64,000 nucleotides of DNA. Origin: G963666535 sp963666535 (GTDB lineage: Bacteria > Bacillota > Clostridia > Oscillospirales > Oscillospiraceae). Position numbers and translations under genes: made by a program. The DNA lies in the NCBI GenBank assembly GCA_963666535.1, contig OY762913.1:2108001-2172000 (forward strand), given 5' to 3'. Numbering within the stretch: position 1 is the first letter of the stretch; every line of letters starts with the position of its first letter. The notes beneath the pieces were generated by a model that did not search any database, was not told the origin of the DNA, and saw nothing but the letters and a program-made list of their open reading frames with translations. Shown here one piece after another: positions 26,926 to 35,434 of the stretch.

Positions 26926-27867
26926 CTAGTTTTCGCTCAAATATTGGGAAATACAGGTTTTCAAACCGCTTAAAATATTGCGGTGATTACTCTTTAGGGA
27001 CAGAAAATACATATCCACAAATGCGGTCCAGTCGGAAACCCTGATGAACTTCACCCCTGGAAAAACCGCTTTTGGTTTTCTGCTGGTCACAATGGCAAGC
27101 TTCATTGTCTTCGTTAAATCGAACATCAGCATATCTTGAGTGCCATAGTAGGCCGTTTTAAGGTCAAATCCGTTCTTTTTTGCCAACCGCTCAAAGGGTG
27201 CAATCGCCGTTGCATCCAACATTTTTTCACTTTTTGGAAATGAAAACGCAAAAGTGAACCCGCAAAATGCGCCAAAAGTTGCTTCCTCCGTCACGGTTGG
27301 GAGATACTGCGTCGAGATTCCCAGATACATCTCATTATCCCGGCACAAAAGAATGGAATCCAATTCCGCGACGCGATAGATGCTTCGGAAATACTCCTCC
27401 ACATTGCGCCCCTGGTGGATCGCGGCAAACATGCCGTCAAGACTGCCCGACAGTAAGTATTCCATCTCACTGTCCGAGTTCGTCTTGATCCGTTCAATCT
27501 CAGTGGTCGGATTCTCCGCTAAAAACCGGCTGAGTATCTGATGTTCCACAACGTTAAACAGCTGCCCTTGTGATCCAATACGGATCATATTTTCATCGGC
27601 TTCGCGTAGCTGATTTGCCGTTTCCATCATGTGCTGATAAGTAAGGGTAATCTGTTTGAGGTCTTGGATAATCACTCGTCCTTCCGGCGTAATCATCAGA
27701 TCATTTGATTTGTTTCCCCGGGAAAAAACCTTGATGCCCAGTTCCTTTTCCACATTCATCACATATTTGGTGACGACCGATGGCGTGTAAAACAAATTGT
27801 AGGCCGCATCCGAAAAGCTTGTATAGTTCTCCAGCTTACTGACCAATTCGATCTCCTTGATATTCAA
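26926..27867 (-). CDS. LysR-type transcriptional regulator
   Basis: A 313-residue regulator. Residues 1-60 form the winged helix-turn-helix of LysR proteins (LENYTSFSDAAYNLFYTPS, ELGIKVFSRG), slightly divergent at the turn. Residues 90-300 are the effector-binding domain. LysR proteins act as tetramers that switch an adjacent operon in response to a small ligand. It lies directly upstream of the module B transporter-OYE operon on the same strand and is separated from it by a terminator, so control of that operon is the best guess. Confidence 0.88.
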   Translation of the reverse strand: MNIKEIELVSKLENYTSFSDAAYNLFYTPSVVTKYVMNVEKELGIKVFSRGNKSNDLMITPEGRVIIQDLKQITLTYQHMMETANQLREADENMIRIGSQGQLFNVVEHQILSRFLAENPTTEIERIKTNSDSEMEYLLSGSLDGMFAAIHQGRNVEEYFRSIYRVAELDSILLCRDNEMYLGISTQYLPTVTEEATFGAFCGFTFAFSFPKSEKMLDATAIAPFERLAKKNGFDLKTAYYGTQDMLMFDLTKTMKLAIVTSRKPKAVFPGVKFIRVSDWTAFVDMYFLSLKSNHRNILSGLKTCISQYLSEN

Positions 27868-27941
27868 GCGATCCCCTCCTGGCTTAAAACGAGTAAGCGT
27901 TCCACGCTGCTGATCTGCACCTGAGCCTTCTTCCCTCTACG

Positions 27942-28439
27942 CTACCGATTTCTCAACGACTGCAGAACGTCCTTTCCAAAGGAGTTTGCATGTTCTTTCC
28001 CCGTCGAGAGTTCCACTGCGGCAATGCGCAACTCCACGCTGCCGTGCTGCGGCTTTTGATACTTCCGATGAAATTTTGTCTTTTTTAGTTGTTTGGCAGC
28101 CTTTTCGTTGCATGTATCGCATAAAATCAGCACTGTAATGAAGGAGAAACTGTGGTGGCTGTCGGGCTCCACCTGCGACAGCCCGGCCTCCACGGCGTAA
28201 TCACGCATCCTTTCCAGCGCCTGCGTCGTTAGTTCTTCCACCGAAAAGATGGAAACATAGTCGTATGATTCCGCATAGCCGCACTTCATCTCCGGAAACC
28301 AAACATACCGGTCTCCCGTACATTTCATGGTATAAGCAGCGGATAGCGTGCCACAATTTTCAGGAAGGTTCTGTGGTGCATAGTGTTCGGCGTAATGATG
28401 CTGCAGCCACGCCAGCATGTCTTCCTTCGACTGTTTCAT
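27942..28439 (-). CDS. Conserved small cytosolic protein, unknown function
   Basis: A 165-residue soluble protein without signal peptide or membrane segment. The segments YVWFPEMKCGYAESYDYVSI, FSFITVLILCDTC and KKTKFHRKYQKPQHGSVELR suggest an alpha/beta protein with a basic C-terminal third. It resembles, from memory, a family of about 160-residue proteins found in Clostridia and archaea that carries only a domain-of-unknown-function label. It lies 74 bases ahead of the LysR-type gene on the same strand and divergently from the peptidase. No function is proposed. Confidence 0.7.
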   Translation of the reverse strand: MKQSKEDMLAWLQHHYAEHYAPQNLPENCGTLSAAYTMKCTGDRYVWFPEMKCGYAESYDYVSIFSVEELTTQALERMRDYAVEAGLSQVEPDSHHSFSFITVLILCDTCNEKAAKQLKKTKFHRKYQKPQHGSVELRIAAVELSTGKEHANSFGKDVLQSLRNR

Positions 28440-28616
28440 CTGTGCATATCCCCTCTCGTTTTAACGGCTTTCACACGGCCCTCTATTGTTCCTAAATACA
28501 AGCCGCGCTTACACCAGCCTAAGTGTTTTCTACTTTCTGTCTGCAATCCATTATCCTCAATCCATATCTGCTCCACATATTACCATGCTATTGTGAGATT
28601 GGCAAGTCATACCTGC

Positions 28617-28653
28617 GCCAGCGCCGTCGGATACGACTGTGCTGGCCTTTTTT
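28617..28653 (+). terminator. Orphan plus-strand terminator
   Basis: GCCAGC and GCTGGC, extended inside by GTCG/CGAC, are followed by CTTTTTT. No plus-strand gene ends here; the nearest one upstream is many kilobases away. It may end a short RNA or insulate the peptidase promoter. Together with the promoter at 28727 it accounts for the 352-base gap 28440-28791. Confidence 0.55.
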
Positions 28654-28726
28654 CTTCTATTTGGTCCAGCCTCCAGTGGTAAAAATGGTTCGGATACTCT
28701 TGACCTACTCGCATCTAACAAATGGG

Positions 28727-28755
28727 TTGTTATTTTCCCCTCCGCGAGGTAAAAT
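28727..28755 (+). promoter_or_regulatory. Sigma-A-like promoter for the M42 peptidase
   Basis: TTGTTA and TAAAAT are separated by exactly 17 bases, with transcription expected near 28762, about 30 bases before the start codon. Confidence 0.55.
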
Positions 28756-28791
28756 ACAGGGGTAATGAGCTATATTTAAGGAGTTTTATGT

Positions 28792-29832
28792 ATGGATAGT
28801 AAGCAATACAAAGATTATTTACTGGATACTGCAATGAAATTGCTGACGTGTGACAGCCCAAGCGGCTATACGCGAGAAGTATTGGCCCTGACGAGAAGCA
28901 TAGCGGAAAACCTTGGGTTTAAAACCCATCAGACCAAACGCGGTGGTCTGGTCGTAATGGTGGAAGGTCGAGACAACAGCAAAAAGGTGGCCTGCTTTGC
29001 CCATATGGATACCCTTGGTTTAATCATCCGCAGCATCACGGACCGTGGTGAACTTCTATTTTCCCCCATTGGACTGCCGACCCTTCCAACCCTTGATGGA
29101 GAATATTGCCGCATTTATACCCGTGAGGGGAAGATGTATACTGGTACTATTCTCTCTCTTTCCCCTGCCTATCACGTGCATAAGGATGCCGCTACCCGTC
29201 CCCGTGACGAGGGGAATATGTATATCCGCTTGGACATGCCGGTTTATTCCAAAAAGGACGTAGAGGATCTTGGCATTCGCTGCGGCGACATGATTTGCTA
29301 CGATTCTAAAACAGTACTAACGGAATCAGGTTATTTGAAGTCCCGTTTTCTCGACGATAAGGCCAGCGTGGCGTGCCTTCTCACTTCATTATATCTGATG
29401 AAACAGGAAAATATCAGGCCGCAGCACTTTACTTACTTTGTGTTTACCGTGTACGAAGAAGTGGGCAGCGGCGGCTCCTGGCAGCCAGACGATTTAGATG
29501 AATTTCTGATTGTAGACATGGGTTGTATCGGTCCTGAACTCAATTGCAATGAACATCAGGTTTCCATTTGCAGTAAAGATACAGATGGTCCCTATGATTA
29601 CGAAATGACCTCGCGCCTCGTACACCTTGCAGAAGCCAATCAAGTAAACTATGCCATCGACGTCTTCCCGTATTACGGTTCAGATGCCTTCGCGGCATGG
29701 AAATCCGGCTGTGATGCGCCGGCGGCCTTAATCGGAACGGGTGTCCATGCGTCCCATGGCATGGAACGCACCCATGTGGACGGTATGCTTAACACGCTGA
29801 ACCTGATTCTTCTTTACTTAAACTGCAACTGA
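28792..29832 (+). CDS. M42-family metallopeptidase
   Basis: A 346-residue cytosolic aminopeptidase or deblocking peptidase of the M42 family, usually a large homododecamer with two metal ions per active site. Metal-site signatures are His71 and Asp73 in CFAHMDT, the bridging Asp in RFLDDKAS, the paired Glu in VYEEVGSGG, the Asp in IVDMGCIG and the His in GVHASHGMERTHVDG. The length is typical. AAGGAG precedes the ATG. It is a single-gene transcript between its promoter and the terminator at 29972. It probably processes peptides and has no evident link to the flanking catabolic genes. Confidence 0.93.
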   Translation: MDSKQYKDYLLDTAMKLLTCDSPSGYTREVLALTRSIAENLGFKTHQTKRGGLVVMVEGRDNSKKVACFAHMDTLGLIIRSITDRGELLFSPIGLPTLPTLDGEYCRIYTREGKMYTGTILSLSPAYHVHKDAATRPRDEGNMYIRLDMPVYSKKDVEDLGIRCGDMICYDSKTVLTESGYLKSRFLDDKASVACLLTSLYLMKQENIRPQHFTYFVFTVYEEVGSGGSWQPDDLDEFLIVDMGCIGPELNCNEHQVSICSKDTDGPYDYEMTSRLVHLAEANQVNYAIDVFPYYGSDAFAAWKSGCDAPAALIGTGVHASHGMERTHVDGMLNTLNLILLYLNCN

Positions 29833-29971
29833 CGCTACTTTCCAACCGACATGCCAACACAATGGGTAAGGCTAATACCATTTTTCGGTTTTCCGTCTGT
29901 CCAAAGCCCCGCTGCTTCGTTGCGCCATGCGGCAAAACATTCGACGGTAAACAAAACACAGCGTAATGAAA

Positions 29972-30010
29972 GACGAGCAGGAGGATCTTCACTGAATCCT
30001 CCTGCTCGTC
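29972..30010 (+). terminator. Terminator of the M42 peptidase gene
   Basis: GACGAGCAGGAGGAT pairs with ATCCTCCTGCTCGTC and is followed by CTTTTGTTTT on the plus strand. It lies in the 370-base gap 29833-30202, which holds only this and the next terminator. Confidence 0.85.
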
Positions 30011-30098
30011 CTTTTGTTTTATCTGCTTTTTGTTCGTCAGGACAAAACTCCTTTTTTAAGGGAGGTATCCCGGCGGTTTTTACTCTTGTACGATAAAA

Positions 30099-30140
30099 CT
30101 AACCCAGTCGAAAGACTGCCCTACTTTCCGACTGGGTTAG
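30099..30140 (-). terminator. Terminator at the end of the glycyl-radical cluster
   Basis: CTAACCCAGTCGAAAG pairs with CTTTCCGACTGGGTTAG with one bulged base. TTTT follows on the minus strand and a longer T run on the plus strand, so it can act both ways. Confidence 0.75.
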
Positions 30141-30202
30141 GATCACTTTTTTTACCAAAAACCCTCTTATCCAGAAATCTACAAGGTAACCCATTGAAGT
30201 TC

Positions 30203-30838
30203 TTAGGCCAACAAGGACACGGCACCTTCCGCAGCAGAGGTGGCATCTTCCGTGTAAAGATCGGCGCCAATTGTTTTGCAGTACGCAGCGGTAACAGGGG
30301 CCCCACCGACCATAATCTTTACTTTGCCGTAAATGCCAGCAGCTTTTATGGCTTTTACCACTTCTTCCATGACAGGCATCGTGGTGGTGAGCAGGGCGGA
30401 GCAGGCAATGATTTGACAATTCTGCTCGACAGCAGCTTTGACAAAGGCTTCCGGTGTGACATCCACACCCAAATCCACGACTTCAAGCCCTTTGCCCTCC
30501 ATCATCATACGAACCAGGTTCTTGCCGATGTCGTGAAGGTCGCCTTGTACGGTACCTAACGCCACTTTGCCGGAGGAGACAGCACCGCCTTGAGCAGCCA
30601 GCAGCGGCTTGAGCAGCTCAGTACCTGCATTCATAGCCCGTGCAGAGACTAGGACCTCGGGGACAAAGACCTCGTTGTTCTTGAATTTGGCTCCTATCAC
30701 ACTCATGCCGGCAAGCAGCCCATCCTCCAGGATTTTCTGAGCTGGGATGCCTTCTTCAACAGCCAATGGAATCAACTCTTTGACTTGCTTTGCTTTTCCC
30801 CTTTGCAGGGCAGCGGAAATGTCTTCCAGGATAGCCAT
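30203..30838 (-). CDS. Corrinoid (B12-binding) protein of a methyltransferase system
   Basis: A 211-residue protein of the MtbC/MtmC/MtaC type. Residues 1-85 form the helical cap domain and residues 90-211 the cobalamin-binding domain, with the cobalt ligand His102 in GDLHDIGKN, CSALLTTTMP near 142-151 and MVGGAPVT near 172. Such proteins carry a methyl group between a substrate-specific methyltransferase and an acceptor methyltransferase. The ATG at 30838 is preferred because GGGAAGAG lies about nine bases before it and it matches the usual family start. It is the last gene of the minus-strand cluster, and the only likely partner in view is the UroD-like protein at 41408. Confidence 0.9.
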   Translation of the reverse strand: MAILEDISAALQRGKAKQVKELIPLAVEEGIPAQKILEDGLLAGMSVIGAKFKNNEVFVPEVLVSARAMNAGTELLKPLLAAQGGAVSSGKVALGTVQGDLHDIGKNLVRMMMEGKGLEVVDLGVDVTPEAFVKAAVEQNCQIIACSALLTTTMPVMEEVVKAIKAAGIYGKVKIMVGGAPVTAAYCKTIGADLYTEDATSAAEGAVSLLA

Positions 30839-31055
30839 ATATAATCTCTTCCCTTCCATGTTTCGTTTTTGTCTCGGCAGGAATGCGGCCGCCTGCGCTG
30901 TTTTCTTTTCCTAAGTAACTGCTGAAATAAGCGCTTATGGGAACCACATCTCCATCTTTTTTGCGCAAAAATTTTTGAGGCAATAAACGAAGAATGACGG
31001 CATTCTCTGTACCAACCGCATTTCGTATACTGTTTTATGATTTTCTCTGTTTCAT

Positions 31056-33107
31056 TTACAAATAGCAAGTCGCGTCAAACCCGCTGTGCACCGCATGTGC
31101 CACATTGGCGGGCCTTTTTGCATCCCCTACCACCCAAACCTCCGTGGCTGGGGCGCAAGTCCTCAGCTTCTCCACCACGGCGCGTCTGGGCTCCATCCCC
31201 GTGGCCAGAAGCACCGTGTCTGCCGGGATCTTTTCCACCTTCAGGGTGTCCCCGTTTACCACAGAGACCTCTGTTTCCGAAATGGCGGCAAGAGCGGAGT
31301 TGAGTTTGATGATCGTCCCATCCGCCAGAATCTTTTCTGTAATCGGCAGATAGGCCCCGCCCAGGCCGCCATTTACGCCGCCTCTGGCCAGGCACAGGTC
31401 TTTTTTGCACTCAACCACCGTAATGGTTCTACCTTTTCTGGCAAGTCCATAGGCACTTTCCAGTCCCACAACACCTGAGCCGATGATAACTACCTGGTTT
31501 CCCACCGAGATCTTGCCGCTGTCTCCCTCCGGTGCCCAGTGGACATGAGGCAGTTCAACGCCGGGCACCTGGGGCACCCGTGGCGTAGCTCCGCAGGCAA
31601 TGATTACAGCGTCATAGCGTTCCGCCTCCAGCATTTCTCTGGTGGCGGCGGTGTTCAGCAGGATGTTTGCCCCGGATGTTTCGGCTCTGTGGATGATATA
31701 GTCCAGGTAGGCCTTTAAATCCTGCTTCAGGGGCTGAGTCCCAACCGCATCATGTAGGGTTCCGCCCAGTCGTCCGCTCTGCTCATACACCGTTACTTCG
31801 TGCCCACGCTGCAGCAGCGTATCCGCCGCCTGCAGACCGGCCGGTCCGCCGCCGATGACCGCTACTCTCTTTTTTTCTTCCGCCGGGGGTACTTTCCCGA
31901 GAACAAATTCCGACTGTCTTCCAAGCAACGGGTTGACGGCGCAGTGTGTGGTAAAATGGGCCATCAGCCGGGTGGTGCAGTGCCCACAGCGGAGGCAGGG
32001 GCGCACCGTATCCGCCTTTCCCATGGCGTATTTGCGAGGCATCTCGGGATCTGCAAAAAAAGGCCGAGCCAGGCAGATGATGTCTGCATATCCCTGGGCA
32101 AGCAGGTTTTCCGCGTTGTCCAGATTCATAATACCAGCCACTGCCGCCACCTTTATATGAGAAGGCAGCATGGCGCGAATCTCCCTGGCATATTCCACAT
32201 TGCTCATATGCGGCTCGCTGTATGGGTTCATCCAGTATCTCATGTACTCCGGATCGCCGTGCAGACCGCGTGAAACATTTACAATGTCAATTCGGTCACC
32301 CAGCAATTTCAGATACTTCTTCGTCTCCTCAAAGGTCATGCCGCCTTCGACCACCTCCTCTGCGGAAACGCGGAACTCGATCACAAGGTCCTCGCCGCAG
32401 GCCTTTCGTATCCCCTCCAGAATCTCCATGGCAAACCTGGCCCGTTTTTCCAGACTGCCGCCATACTCATCCTGCCGCCTGTTGTAATAGGGGGAGGAAA
32501 ATTGGGCGATCAAATTCCCGTGTCCGCCGTGGACCATCACCCGTCGAAAGCCTGCCTTTTGGCTGCGCACCGCCGCGTCAATGTACTTCTGAATGGTTTC
32601 TTTCACCTTTTCATAGGACATTTCCTGTGCCCGCACGGCTTTTCTGCCATTTGCGGCCGCCCGCTTAAGTTCCAGCGGGGTAACAGTTTCAGAGGCAGAC
32701 ACCATCGGCTTTGTCGTATATTCATAGACCGCGTCCATGCCGGAGTGATTGAGTTCAATCGACGGCTCGCATTGGAACTGATGGCACATATCCGTAAACC
32801 GGGTCAGGGGCAAAATGACATCGTCTATGTCCATGCGAAGGTGCCGTTCCTCATCTCTGGATTCTGCCCAGTCAACAGGGGAATTGCCCAGCGTCAGCAC
32901 CCCCACTCCCCCCATGGCAATAGGACGGAAAAAATTGACGCAGTCCACCGTCATATAGCCGTCCTTATCTGTAAGGCCTGGAGAGGAGGGTGCCATCTCC
33001 AGACGATTTTTAAATTCCACCCCGCGAATGGTGATGGGTGAAAAAACGTGCGTATAGTTGGATTCCAAAGAAATCTTCCTTTCATCCGTCATGGTTTCTG
33101 CGGCCAT
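31056..33107 (-). CDS. OYE-family Fe-S flavoenzyme, third member
   Basis: About 683 residues from the ATG at 33107. The layout is FMN barrel, 4Fe-4S site (Cys371, Cys374, Cys377, Cys389) and FAD/NAD domain (VIGGGPAGLQAADTL, VVIIGSGVVGLESAYG). The barrel shows HGGHGNLIAQFSSP and GGSLEKRARF. It is more distant from the two OYEs at 9525 and 19904 than those are from each other. The frame is open upstream to a TTG at 33179, but the ATG at 33107 has AGGAGG 15 bases ahead and fits the family start better. Expected activity is reduction of a C=C bond conjugated to a carbonyl, or the reverse reaction. It lies between the corrinoid protein and the alcohol dehydrogenase. Confidence 0.88.
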   Translation of the reverse strand: MAAETMTDERKISLESNYTHVFSPITIRGVEFKNRLEMAPSSPGLTDKDGYMTVDCVNFFRPIAMGGVGVLTLGNSPVDWAESRDEERHLRMDIDDVILPLTRFTDMCHQFQCEPSIELNHSGMDAVYEYTTKPMVSASETVTPLELKRAAANGRKAVRAQEMSYEKVKETIQKYIDAAVRSQKAGFRRVMVHGGHGNLIAQFSSPYYNRRQDEYGGSLEKRARFAMEILEGIRKACGEDLVIEFRVSAEEVVEGGMTFEETKKYLKLLGDRIDIVNVSRGLHGDPEYMRYWMNPYSEPHMSNVEYAREIRAMLPSHIKVAAVAGIMNLDNAENLLAQGYADIICLARPFFADPEMPRKYAMGKADTVRPCLRCGHCTTRLMAHFTTHCAVNPLLGRQSEFVLGKVPPAEEKKRVAVIGGGPAGLQAADTLLQRGHEVTVYEQSGRLGGTLHDAVGTQPLKQDLKAYLDYIIHRAETSGANILLNTAATREMLEAERYDAVIIACGATPRVPQVPGVELPHVHWAPEGDSGKISVGNQVVIIGSGVVGLESAYGLARKGRTITVVECKKDLCLARGGVNGGLGGAYLPITEKILADGTIIKLNSALAAISETEVSVVNGDTLKVEKIPADTVLLATGMEPRRAVVEKLRTCAPATEVWVVGDAKRPANVAHAVHSGFDATCYL

Positions 33108-33219
33108 CCCGATATAAAGGTGCCTCCTGTTGCAGATGGATTCTAAAACAGCAGTCTCACCTTTTCCGTGAATCCGCAACGCGCTTTCCCGCAGCCGGTG
33201 CGGCCTTTTGGTCTTAGGG

Positions 33220-34401
33220 TTACTGATAGTTATCGTACATGGAACTCAAAAGTGCATTCAGTTTTTCCTCCTGAACCGATCCGGCATAGGTGTAAGCAAG
33301 GCCAATTGGATCCGCCATAATGACCGGCAGAAGGGCAAGGGTCTCCTCTCTGGTAACACCCAGCTCCGAAAGCGGCTTGATTTTTGCCGTGCGCATCAGG
33401 GCGCGAAATCCATCGGCAGTCTGCTGTGCGATTTCCCCGCTGTCTTGGGAGGACACGGTCAGTTCCAGACACTTGGCGATGATTTGGTTGTCTTCGGGAT
33501 GTTCCTGGGCCTGCAGCTCAATCATGGCAGGCAACGCCAAGGCGCAAGCCACACCATGGGGAATGTGGTGTACATGTCCCAGTGCGTGGGCCACGGCGTG
33601 GCCGATATGGGTACCGGCCTCACTGAAAGCAATGCCCGCAAAATTGGACGCCAGCGCCAGCTGCTCTCTTGCCCGGACATTGTGTGGTTCCTGCATAGCC
33701 AGCGGCAAATAGGTCGCAATCAGCTCCATGGCTGTTCTGCTCAGCAGATCGGAGTGCTCCGTTGCGTTGACATTGCTCAACGATTCCGCCGCATGAGAAA
33801 ATGCATCCAATGCGCAACCCCCGGTGAGGGATTCCGGTGTGTCCAGTGAAAAATCCGGATCTACGATGGCATACGCCGGCACACTGGGAAACCCGATTTT
33901 CACATCCGCTTTCCGGTCGTTAATTACGGCTACAAAAGTGCATTCCGAACCGGTACCGAACGTGGTTGGGATCAGGATTACCGGAAGGCCCGGCCCCAAG
34001 CCGGCTTTTCCTTCGGCAAAATTGTGGAGATAGCCTGGGAAATCATCAAACACCTCGTTGCCATAGGGCGCAATTTGGGCGATCGCCTTGGCCGTGTCCA
34101 TGGTGCTGCCGCCACCCAATCCAATGACCGCCTGTACCTTGGCCTTTCTTGCCTGCTCCACGCCCTCTAAAAGTGCAACACTGTCACACTCCGGTTTGGC
34201 ACCTGTCCACAGCACAGCTTCCACTCCCGCAGTATGCAGGCTGTCCAGCACCCGTTTTTCGTATCCCATACTGACAATGCCGGCGCCGGTGACCACCAAA
34301 ACACGATTTACCCGAAAACTTTTGACAACTTCACCTGTTTTTTGAACACTTCCACAGCCATACATCACTGGGCACAGCTGCGTGTATACGCCGTTTTTCA
34401 T
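33220..34401 (-). CDS. Iron-containing alcohol dehydrogenase, second member
   Basis: A 393-residue group III dehydrogenase. The cofactor loop is GGGSTMD (96-102). The metal-site segments are ALDAFSHAAESL, GTHIGHAVAHALG and HIPHGVACALALP. It probably reduces an aldehyde released by one of the glycyl-radical enzymes or oxidises an alcohol feeding them. In known sulfonate and diol pathways an enzyme of this family works next to a glycyl-radical lyase. It lies directly after the activase gene and before the third OYE. Confidence 0.92.
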   Translation of the reverse strand: MKNGVYTQLCPVMYGCGSVQKTGEVVKSFRVNRVLVVTGAGIVSMGYEKRVLDSLHTAGVEAVLWTGAKPECDSVALLEGVEQARKAKVQAVIGLGGGSTMDTAKAIAQIAPYGNEVFDDFPGYLHNFAEGKAGLGPGLPVILIPTTFGTGSECTFVAVINDRKADVKIGFPSVPAYAIVDPDFSLDTPESLTGGCALDAFSHAAESLSNVNATEHSDLLSRTAMELIATYLPLAMQEPHNVRAREQLALASNFAGIAFSEAGTHIGHAVAHALGHVHHIPHGVACALALPAMIELQAQEHPEDNQIIAKCLELTVSSQDSGEIAQQTADGFRALMRTAKIKPLSELGVTREETLALLPVIMADPIGLAYTYAGSVQEEKLNALLSSMYDNYQ

Positions 34402-34449
34402 GGTAAACTCAACCTTCTTTTCCTTGCCGTTTCATCCTTTGTATTCCAA

Positions 34450-35406
34450 TTAATGAATGACCACATGCAGACCGGCTTCCTCCAGGATTTCCTTTAGCCG
34501 GTTCACCTTTTCCTCGGAGGGTGGCACAGCTTCCGAAACAGCCTCGTCACTGATTCGCAAATGCTTGGAAACCCCCATGCTGTGATAGGGCAGTAGTTGC
34601 ACCACCGTCACTGCGTCGTCCAGGCTTCGGCAAAATTGTGCCACCTGCCCGACATGCTCCTCAGAATCATTAAACCGTGGAATGACGGGCACACGGATTT
34701 GCAGCTTTCCGCCCGCCCGGGCAATCCGCTGCGCATTTTCTAAAATCCGTTCATTGGGCACGCCAATGACCCGCTTATGCACGTTGCTGTCCATGTGCTT
34801 TAAATCGTAGAGGAACAGATCGGTGTAGGGAAGCACTGCCTCCACGGTCTCCCACGGTGCATACCCTGTGGTGTCCAGCGCCGTGTGAATGTTATGTTTT
34901 TTCAAAGCCTTCAGCAGCTCCAGGGTAAATTCAGGCTGGCACAGTGCCTCTCCACCGGAGACTGTTACGCCGCCGCCGGAATGCTGGAAAAACGAAATAT
35001 CCGCGCTGACTTTTTTGATGATGTCATCCACGGAATATTCCCTTCCGCAGAGGTATAATGCATGGGGGTGGCAAACCGTTACACAGTCGCCACAGTTGTC
35101 GCACAGCGTTCTGTCCACATGGATCGTATTCAGTGTCTCTCCGGTGGCGGAATCCACCCGCGTCCCGGATCGGGTAACAGCCTGTTTGGTACAGGCTTTG
35201 ATACAGCGCTCCTCGCACCGCGCTGTGCCCGCGCAGCGCATGGCGATCCAACTTAGTTGAGGATGAAACGCCTGTGACTCCGGGCTGTGGCACCAGGGGC
35301 AATGCAGCGGACAGCCCTTTAAAAACACGGTAGTTCGGATCCCTGGGCCATCCTGAACGGAAAAGCCCTGGATATCGTAGATCATTCCCTTAACTTCGTG
35401 AGACAT
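34450..35406 (-). CDS. Glycyl-radical enzyme activase (radical SAM), partner of 35435-37858
   Basis: A 318-residue radical-SAM enzyme that abstracts a hydrogen from the C-terminal glycine of its partner. The radical-SAM cluster motif is CPLHCPWCH near residue 32-40. Next come two ferredoxin-like cysteine clusters (CEERCIKAC and CDNCGDCVTVC), as in activases of dehydratase and lyase type rather than pyruvate formate-lyase activase. GGGVTVSGGE binds SAM. It ends with HVVIH at the cluster side of the alcohol dehydrogenase gene. It starts 28 bases after the enzyme it most likely activates. Confidence 0.92.
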   Translation of the reverse strand: MSHEVKGMIYDIQGFSVQDGPGIRTTVFLKGCPLHCPWCHSPESQAFHPQLSWIAMRCAGTARCEERCIKACTKQAVTRSGTRVDSATGETLNTIHVDRTLCDNCGDCVTVCHPHALYLCGREYSVDDIIKKVSADISFFQHSGGGVTVSGGEALCQPEFTLELLKALKKHNIHTALDTTGYAPWETVEAVLPYTDLFLYDLKHMDSNVHKRVIGVPNERILENAQRIARAGGKLQIRVPVIPRFNDSEEHVGQVAQFCRSLDDAVTVVQLLPYHSMGVSKHLRISDEAVSEAVPPSEEKVNRLKEILEEAGLHVVIH

Positions 35407-35434
35407 CGAGTGTGCTCCTTTACCAAGCTTGCCG

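Noticed and set aside
31056..33107. Assignment of the three OYEs to bile-acid 7-dehydroxylation
   Set aside because: They share the BaiCD/BaiH layout, but no other bai-type gene (baiB, baiE, baiF, baiG) is in the window.
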